Part shown: positions 41,958 to 46,122 of the stretch, in pieces
How positions within the stretch are numbered: the stretch's first letter is position 1
How the letters are laid out: the number at the start of each line of letters is the position of its first letter
Assembly: GCA_017461365.1 (NCBI GenBank)
Contig: JAFTYG010000007.1
Location: 1 to 46,122, forward strand
Reading direction: 5' to 3'
Source: Clostridia bacterium
GTDB lineage: Bacteria; Bacillota; Clostridia; Oscillospirales; CAG-272
DNA: 46,122 bases
The notes under the pieces: model-generated
The model's database searches: none
What the model was told of the DNA's origin: nothing
What the model saw: only the letters and a program-made list of their open reading frames with translations
Position numbers and translations under genes: made by a program

Positions 41958-42206
41958 ATGAAGCGTGTAAAAGCAGGTTGTATTCTTCAAACGCTTGTAT
42001 TTATGCAGAAGGAAGATTGCGGTTTCAGCAAGGAATCCCAGCTCAGATACAATCGTGAGGAGGTCGAAAAGTATAAGAAAGACCTTGAGAAGAATAAGAC
42101 TCGTTATCAGATCGTGTCCGTAGAGGAGCAGGAAGATGCGTCCATTATCGTTCGTGTCAGAAAGCACCTTAACGATAAGACCGACGTCAGCGAATATTTT
42201 AACTGA
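41958..42206 (+). CDS. Small protein behind the structured leader
   Basis: 82 aa, not recognised. A basic start (MKRVKAGCILQTLVF) is followed by a predicted helix rich in Lys and Glu and a beta-like RYQIVSVEEQ...IIVRVRKHL stretch. Soluble, two cysteines, no membrane segment. The first nine codons lie next to the proposed switching hairpin. A perfect 12-bp hairpin separates it from the Veg-like gene, so the two are likely on one transcript at different levels. Confidence 0.7.
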   Translation: MKRVKAGCILQTLVFMQKEDCGFSKESQLRYNREEVEKYKKDLEKNKTRYQIVSVEEQEDASIIVRVRKHLNDKTDVSEYFN

Positions 42207-42211
42207 CACAA

Positions 42212-42241
42212 ATAGCCGTCCGAGTCTGTTCGGACGGCTAT
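42212..42241 (+). promoter_or_regulatory. 12-bp hairpin between the two small genes
   Basis: ATAGCCGTCCGA / TCGGACGGCTAT with a 6-nt loop and no T-tract. More likely an mRNA-stabilising or partial-attenuation hairpin than a full terminator, since the next gene has a GGAG site 17 bp later and no promoter of its own. Confidence 0.65.
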
Positions 42242-42257
42242 CATTATAAGGAGAGAA

Positions 42258-42533
42258 ATGAATAACGTAGATTATATTAAACGCGAGATCAAACGGCTTT
42301 ATGAAAAAGATCCCAACGTCCATATTAACGTAAAGATGACACACCCAAAGGTTATAGTGGAAGGTACACCCGCCGTTATAAAGGGCGTGTATAGAAATAT
42401 CTTCCAAATCGAGGAAAACGATAGCGGTCATCCTAACCGCCACACGTTTCAGTACGGCGACGTTTTGACAGGACAGATAGTGATCGAAGAACTTGATTAT
42501 GTACCGATGATAAGCGTATTGAATAAAAAATAG
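42258..42533 (+). CDS. Small protein with Veg-like C-terminal half
   Basis: 91 aa. The part GVYRNIFQIEE followed by FQYGDVLTGQIVIEEL resembles the Veg (DUF1021) pattern of Firmicutes, in which a small Sm/SH3-like barrel has ...YPSVFVIQ... and ...YSYADILT.... The N-terminus differs (helical, Lys/Glu). Veg is abundant and linked to biofilm control in Bacillus. The match is by eye and partial, so this is only a suggestion. A GGAG site precedes the ATG. Confidence 0.5.
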   Translation: MNNVDYIKREIKRLYEKDPNVHINVKMTHPKVIVEGTPAVIKGVYRNIFQIEENDSGHPNRHTFQYGDVLTGQIVIEELDYVPMISVLNKK

Positions 42534-42539
42534 TGAGAA

Positions 42540-42596
42540 GGGCTGACGGAAAGCAATCGTCAGCCCTCAAAATTTGAGTCGCAGAAAGCAAAGAAA
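42540..42596. repeat. 57-bp direct repeat, left copy (contains terminator hairpin)
   Basis: Starts with a GGGCTGACGG...CGTCAGCCC hairpin that ends the Veg-like gene, then CTCAAAATTTG and a purine-rich tail. It differs from 43415-43471 at six positions. The copies flank the methyltransferase gene at 875-bp spacing. Confidence 0.85.
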
Positions 42597-42606
42597 GCCA
42601 AATCGG

Positions 42607-42635
42607 TTGAAAAGTTCATAGAAATATGATATAAT
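42607..42635 (+). promoter_or_regulatory. Promoter of the methyltransferase gene
   Basis: TTGAAA, 17-bp spacer, TATAAT with TGA extension. Confidence 0.7.
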
Positions 42636-42703
42636 AAACCCATGGATAAATAAGAATTTGTTTGTCAGATTGTTATATCATGGTGGCAAAGGAAGGGTTA
42701 AAA

Positions 42704-43375
42704 ATGAGCATAAAAGAACAATTCAATTTTGTAGCAAGAGAATACGATGCTAATCGAAAAAAATTCATACCTTGCTTCAATGATTATTACGAAAACACAA
42801 CAAAGTTTATTATTTCCAATATTGAAAAACCTAAAAGAGTTTTAGATTTAGGCGCAGGAACGGGACTGTTATCTTATTTTTGGTATCAGGAATGTCCATT
42901 GACAGAATACATATTGGTTGATATAGCGGATGAAATGTTGAATATCGCTCGCAAGAGGTTTGAAGGTATAAACAACATATCTTATCAAGTGATGGATTAT
43001 TCAAAGGAACTGCCAAACGAGGATTTTGATGTAATTGCGTCGGCTTTATCAATTCATCATTTGGAGAATGAGGATAAGCAAAAACTTTTCACACGAATAT
43101 ATGACAAATTGCCGAGTGGAGGTCTATTTGTAAATTACGATCAGTTTTGTGGCGAGCAATCCGAGATTAGCAAGTGGATTAATTCTTATTGGAAAATCCA
43201 ATTAGCAACGAGTGGCTTGACTGAACACGATATAGAATTATGGAGAGAGCGACAAAAGTTAGATAGAGAATGTTCTGTTGGAGAAGAAATCGAAATGCTT
43301 CGCAAAAGTGGATTTAAGATAGTTGAATGCGTGTATTCATGTCAGAAATTCTCGGTAATTGTCGCCATCAAATAA
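42704..43375 (+). CDS. Class I SAM-dependent methyltransferase
   Basis: 223 aa. SAM-binding motif I VLDLGAGTGLLSYF (about 49-62), motif II VDIADEMLNIARKRF (about 75-89), and DVIASALSIHHLENEDK after it are clear. The closest general type is the Methyltransf_25/UbiE-like group acting on small molecules. The ATG at 42704 has GGAAGGG upstream. AT-rich codon choice (TTT, ATT, AAA) sets the gene apart from its neighbours, and two 57-bp direct repeats flank it, so it is probably an acquired cassette. Substrate unknown. Confidence 0.85.
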   Translation: MSIKEQFNFVAREYDANRKKFIPCFNDYYENTTKFIISNIEKPKRVLDLGAGTGLLSYFWYQECPLTEYILVDIADEMLNIARKRFEGINNISYQVMDYSKELPNEDFDVIASALSIHHLENEDKQKLFTRIYDKLPSGGLFVNYDQFCGEQSEISKWINSYWKIQLATSGLTEHDIELWRERQKLDRECSVGEEIEMLRKSGFKIVECVYSCQKFSVIVAIK

Positions 43376-43414
43376 AACAAATTCCAATTTGTCGATGAGA
43401 ACCAAATACACAAA

Positions 43415-43471
43415 GGGCTGACGGAACACAACCGTCAGCCCTCAAAATTTGCATCGCAGTAAGCAAAGAAA
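43415..43471. repeat. 57-bp direct repeat, right copy
   Basis: Same unit as 42540-42596 with six differences. Provides a terminator for the methyltransferase gene. Confidence 0.85.
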
Positions 43472-43600
43472 AGGGATTTTCAAAAAAGCAAGTCGAAAGT
43501 TCCTATGAAAACACTCAAAACCGGTGTCTTGTGCCGAAACAAAGCGTTTGGGTGAAAATCTGTGGTCATTTGACAAAAGAGCGAATTGGAGATAACAAAC

Positions 43601-43640
43601 AAAAAATCAGTCCAAATCTTGCAAAATGGACTGATTTTTT
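43601..43640. terminator. Strong A/T-flanked hairpin
   Basis: AAAAAATCAGTCCA / TGGACTGATTTTTT, a perfect 14-bp stem with a 12-nt loop. Works as a bidirectional terminator. Confidence 0.75.
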
Positions 43641-43800
43641 AGTGCATAAAGCACAAATTTTGGTCGGAGTGACAGGGTAACTCCGCTACGCTCCGTGATA
43701 CCCACGCACTTCGCCTGACAAGCGAGCTTGTCGATCTCCGCGCGGGGTATGCGAACCTGCATTTTGCTTCGCAAAACAGCTTCAAATCAACACATCAAAC

Positions 43801-43841
43801 AAAAAATCACAGACGAGGGCAAGCCCCGTCTGTGATTTTTT
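43801..43841. terminator. Second strong A/T-flanked hairpin
   Basis: AAAAAATCACAGACG / CGTCTGTGATTTTTT (15 bp) with an inner GGGC/GCCC. Same style as the hairpin at 43601, including a nearby TTTGGTCG. Confidence 0.75.
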
Positions 43842-44063
43842 GGTCGAGCGAAACCGTCAATATCCGAACTCCGCCCTCGGGTGCTGAACAAAGAAATTCG
43901 GCAGCACTGACAGCGACATTGGCTGTCGGCACTGCCGACTGGTCGGAGTGTTCATAACAGACCTAATTTTAATGGCGATATGCCAAGCGGTCGAAACATA
44001 TTCCTGAACAGCCGAAAAAGTCTGTATTTATAAGGCTTTTTTGAAAGAAAGGAATATGAATTT

Positions 44064-44435
44064 ATGGAAAAGTACATTATCGAAAACGGCATCAAATACG
44101 AGCTTAAAGGCGAGCAATACCACCCGATTTTCAGCAAAACGAACACTGCCAAGCATCACATCGGAAAATACGGACTGCTTCACCGTGACTATCTCAAGCA
44201 ACACAAGAGAGGTACTTATACCACACTTCTCACGGAAGGCAGACTCAACGCATACCTTCACGAAATCGACGTAAAAGCCAATGAAATGGTAGAAGACATA
44301 GTTGCTAACCTTGCACGAGAACGTGGCATAGACGAAGAATTAAAGGCTTCTGATGCACTTAAATGGGTTGCCGAGATGAACAACATCAAGGCAAGTGCGG
44401 AAGAAATCGTTTTGCGGGAGGTGATCTATCAATGA
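44064..44435 (+). CDS. tnpV: Transposon-encoded protein TnpV
   Basis: 123 aa. The sequence follows the TnpV pattern of clostridial mobile elements: an N-terminal YELKGEQYHPIF, then HIGKYGLLHRDYLKQHKRGTY, a TLLTEGRLNAYLHEID helix, and the C-terminal LKWVAEMNNIKASAEEIVL. TnpV is carried by Tn4451-like elements beside the resolvase; its job is not well defined. No recombinase is in the window. The stop codon overlaps the start of the next gene (ATGA), as in other elements. Confidence 0.88.
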   Translation: MEKYIIENGIKYELKGEQYHPIFSKTNTAKHHIGKYGLLHRDYLKQHKRGTYTTLLTEGRLNAYLHEIDVKANEMVEDIVANLARERGIDEELKASDALKWVAEMNNIKASAEEIVLREVIYQ

Positions 44436-44698
44436 AGTCGATCATCAACGAGCTTTGGCACGGAAACATCATACCACAGGAAGATAGCCGAACTAACTCA
44501 AAGGAAATGAAAGAACTGCTCGGATATATGTCACGGCATCACGAGGATTTGGAGAAAAGCTTTACCGATGAACAGAAAGAAACCTTCGAGAAATTCCACG
44601 ATTGTTGGAGCGAGTATATGAGTTTGGCAGAGGCAGCCATTTTTGAGTACGCTTTCAAACTTGGAATGCAGATTGCTATCGAAACCTTAACTGAATAA
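44432..44698 (+). CDS. DUF6809-type small protein of mobile elements
   Basis: 88 aa, helical. The pattern ELWHGNIIPQE ... EKSFTDEQKETFEKFHDCWSE ... FEYAFKLGMQIAIETL fits the DUF6809 group that often follows tnpV in clostridial elements. The ATG at 44432 overlaps the tnpV stop, showing coupling. Function unknown. Confidence 0.72.
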   Translation: MKSIINELWHGNIIPQEDSRTNSKEMKELLGYMSRHHEDLEKSFTDEQKETFEKFHDCWSEYMSLAEAAIFEYAFKLGMQIAIETLTE

Positions 44699-44704
44699 AG
44701 CTTG

Positions 44705-44743
44705 GCGGTGCTATTCGCGTTTTGTCGGTGGCACCGCTTTTTT
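44705..44743 (+). terminator. Terminator of the tnpV unit
   Basis: GCGGTGC / GCACCGC stem with a long loop and six T's. Confidence 0.75.
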
Positions 44744-44777
44744 ATCCATACATATCCTACAAAATCCGACAAATATA

Positions 44778-44806
44778 TTGAAAATCTTTCAAAACCGTGA
44801 TATAAT
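44778..44806 (+). promoter_or_regulatory. Promoter of the HTH-JetD-like operon
   Basis: TTGAAA, 17-bp spacer, TATAAT with TGA extension, about 36 bp before the HTH gene. Confidence 0.8.
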
Positions 44807-44842
44807 AAAAATACATAACTTTTGTTTTTAGGAGAGTTAGAT

Positions 44843-45037
44843 ATGATTATGAATAACGAAATGCCCGATCGTTGGTATTCCACCAAAGAAATTTGTGCTT
44901 ACTTGGGTATCAGTCGTGATACGATGCTTGTTTGGATTGCAACAAAGAATATGCCCGCGCATAAGGTTGGACGCAATTGGAAATTCAAGGTCAGCGAAGT
45001 TGACGAATGGATCAAGAGTGGACAAGCGGCGGAATAA
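44843..45037 (+). CDS. Excisionase-like HTH DNA-binding protein
   Basis: 64 aa. A single MerR/excisionase-type winged helix: RWYSTKEICAYLGISRDTML, then VGRNWKFKVSEVDEWIKSG. Such proteins start mobile-element or defence operons and either regulate them or direct excision. The ATG at 44843 has AGGAGAG. It ends two bases before the start of the JetD-like gene, so both are co-expressed. Confidence 0.88.
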   Translation: MIMNNEMPDRWYSTKEICAYLGISRDTMLVWIATKNMPAHKVGRNWKFKVSEVDEWIKSGQAAE

Positions 45038-45039
45038 GA

Positions 45040-46065
45040 ATGATGAAACATATAGAAAAAATAAAAAAATACGGCAAAAAGACGATTTCCAAGACGGATT
45101 TGGAGACTCTTTTTGCAGCATCTTCGGACGAGGAGCTATTTGGAATAATATCGGTTCTTTCTGAACAGAAAATCTTATCTCCAATCAAAAATTCAAAAAC
45201 GAACGGAAATAGATTATACCCCATTTATTTGAAATATAAGATATCACTTCCGCAAGATACCTATGAAGCTGAATTGAAAGAGATAAGTGCGCTCCATCCC
45301 TTACTTCAGAGTAATGGCTATTTGCAGTCAAAACCGGAAGAATATAAGAAATATCGTTTACTACTTCAAAAACTTGACCGTTATTTATTTTCTCGAAGCG
45401 TAAATGAGATTTCTATTTCTCGCAAGGAACGCTCGTTTGAAATATTCGATGAAGAAAAAGCACTTGACGATAAAACATTTTGTACCTTGCTTGAACGCAT
45501 TGGAATCACACCAAACGCACTTGCTCTTTATGATACCCCCGAATATTGCTTCAATGACTATATTCCCGACAGAAAAGCGCAAATGACGCTTTTGATCTGT
45601 GAAAACAAGGATATTTGGTTTAACATTCGCCGTATGATGTTTGAAAACAATGTAACTAACATCTTTGATACCTATATTGATGGAGTCGTTTACGGTTGCG
45701 GGAATAAGGTTAGCGGAATGGGTGCGTTGACTACATACACAGAGTTTATCGGTTCAGAGGTAAAATATCTCTATTGGGGAGATATTGATCGTGCAGGATT
45801 GAATATTTATTTGAGTGCTGTTCGTGCGAACCCCAACATCAATATCAAACTATTCGTTCCTGCTTATGAGGAAATGCTGCGTTTGGCACAGTCAAGGAAT
45901 ATTCCCGATAGCGATGATGAACGCAATCGCATTGAAGATTACTCACAGATCTTTGATTTGGTCAATCAAAATTTAAGAACTATATTTGAGCAAAGCATTC
46001 AAAACAACAAACGAATTCCTCAAGAAATCATAACCTATGCATTCTTGAAGGAGAATATGAGGTAA
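45040..46065 (+). CDS. JetD-like TOPRIM protein (Wadjet-related, DUF2220)
   Basis: 341 aa. An N-terminal winged-helix-like part (SKTDLETLFAASSDEELFG, then a basic loop) and a middle domain lead to a C-terminal TOPRIM domain: LLICENKDIWFNIRRMMFEN with the catalytic Glu, VYGCGNKVSG, and LYWGDIDRAGLNIYLSAVRA with the Asp-x-Asp pair. This is the layout of JetD, the nuclease subunit of Wadjet anti-plasmid systems, which cuts closed circular DNA after SMC-like loop extrusion. JetA, B and C are not seen in the window. The gene is AT-rich and belongs to an operon that continues to the right. Confidence 0.75.
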   Translation: MMKHIEKIKKYGKKTISKTDLETLFAASSDEELFGIISVLSEQKILSPIKNSKTNGNRLYPIYLKYKISLPQDTYEAELKEISALHPLLQSNGYLQSKPEEYKKYRLLLQKLDRYLFSRSVNEISISRKERSFEIFDEEKALDDKTFCTLLERIGITPNALALYDTPEYCFNDYIPDRKAQMTLLICENKDIWFNIRRMMFENNVTNIFDTYIDGVVYGCGNKVSGMGALTTYTEFIGSEVKYLYWGDIDRAGLNIYLSAVRANPNINIKLFVPAYEEMLRLAQSRNIPDSDDERNRIEDYSQIFDLVNQNLRTIFEQSIQNNKRIPQEIITYAFLKENMR

Positions 46066-46069
46066 ACAT

Positions 46070-46122
46070 ATGGCTTTACGTTCAGAGCTTTCAGAACTGC
46101 TTGCAGGCTTTGAAAAGCGAAT
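46070..46122 (+). CDS. Start of the next operon gene (cut by the window end)
   Basis: An ATG with GAGG eight bases upstream opens a frame reading MALRSELSELLAGFEKR up to the last base, only four bases after the JetD-like stop. Too short to assign. Its identity (for example an SMC-like JetC, another ATPase, or something else) would decide whether the operon is a Wadjet system. Confidence 0.6.
   Translation, partial: MALRSELSELLAGFEKR

Larger units (their letters stand above)
43376..44063. other. 690-bp noncoding, hairpin-rich stretch
   Basis: No plausible gene. It holds the right copy of the 57-bp repeat, two strong T-tailed hairpins (43601-43640, 43801-43841), a GGTCGGAGTG 10-mer found twice (about 43662 and 43952), and nested pairings around 43710-43790 (GACAAG/CTTGTC, ATACCC/GGGTAT, TTTTGC/GCAAAA). 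Some words recall tRNA 3'-end sequence in antisense (GGTCGGAGTGACAGG, GCGAACCTGC), but no tRNA folds. Likely the junction or debris of mobile elements. Confidence 0.5.

Noticed and set aside
43655-43790. Possible tRNA gene (antisense TGGTCGGAGTGACAGG and GCGAACCTGC words)
   Set aside because: The two tRNA-like words are separated by an unrelated stretch of about 70 bp, and no cloverleaf with an anticodon arm and CCA end could be formed.
44041-44274. 77-aa frame overlapping tnpV (starting near ATG 44056)
   Set aside because: The tnpV frame from ATG 44064 matches a known family over its full length; the other frame has no family pattern.

Overview
The window looks like the chromosome of a strictly anaerobic, spore-forming member of the Clostridia, probably a gut-type Oscillospiraceae-like lineage (inference). 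The evidence is a SpoVAC gene, two oxygen-sensitive [FeFe] hydrogenases, a benzoyl-CoA-reductase/2-hydroxyacyl-CoA-dehydratase type activase, a T-box leader, and clostridial families such as DUF4317, DUF4358 and TnpV. Most genes are moderately GC-rich with strong Shine-Dalgarno sites. Three patches are clearly more AT-rich and look acquired: a TetR/lipoprotein pair, a lone methyltransferase, and the right-hand end.

Layout. 1-7.4 kb: an AraC regulator divergent from a PnuC-like vitamin transporter, a lone spoVAC facing a DUF4358 lipoprotein, a PglC-like sugar transferase, a membrane-anchored alpha/beta hydrolase, DUF4317 and a small helical protein. Two nested-hairpin intergenic elements lie here (3569-3706 and 5434-5673). 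7.5-12.4 kb: a five-gene operon of two thioredoxin-like [2Fe-2S] proteins, a PAS-bearing [FeFe] hydrogenase of sensory type, a SpoIIE/PP2C phosphatase and a second monomeric [FeFe] hydrogenase. It reads as one H2/redox sensing and hydrogen-metabolism unit. 12.4-17.3 kb: a P2-type cation ATPase behind a yybP-ykoY (Mn2+) riboswitch, divergent from a two-component system. 17.4-24.4 kb: an OPA-like MFS transporter, a CDP-alcohol phosphatidyltransferase next to a diacylglycerol-kinase-like lipid kinase, a second alpha/beta hydrolase, and a 924-aa membrane protein with CvpA-like ends.

24.5-27.7 kb: a TrpXYZ-type ABC importer behind a complete T-box leader whose specifier reads UAC (Tyr). 27.8-31.2 kb: an RsgI-domain lipoprotein and a TetR regulator, bracketed by a 34-bp direct repeat, beside a helveticin-J-like lipoprotein. 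31.3-38.4 kb: a tight three-gene operon of an adenylation-thiolation-reductase enzyme followed by a two-subunit BCR/HAD-type reductase resembling PlsA/PlsR, the anaerobic plasmalogen enzymes. This is the best candidate for a new pathway in the window. 38.7-42.5 kb: trkA-trkH potassium uptake, then two small genes behind a leader RNA that can hide the ribosome-binding site.

42.5-46.1 kb: an AT-rich methyltransferase bracketed by 57-bp direct repeats, 690 bp of hairpin-rich noncoding DNA, the mobile-element genes tnpV and DUF6809, an excisionase-like HTH protein, and a JetD-like (Wadjet) TOPRIM protein heading an operon cut off by the window edge. This end is probably a mobile element or the start of a defence island.
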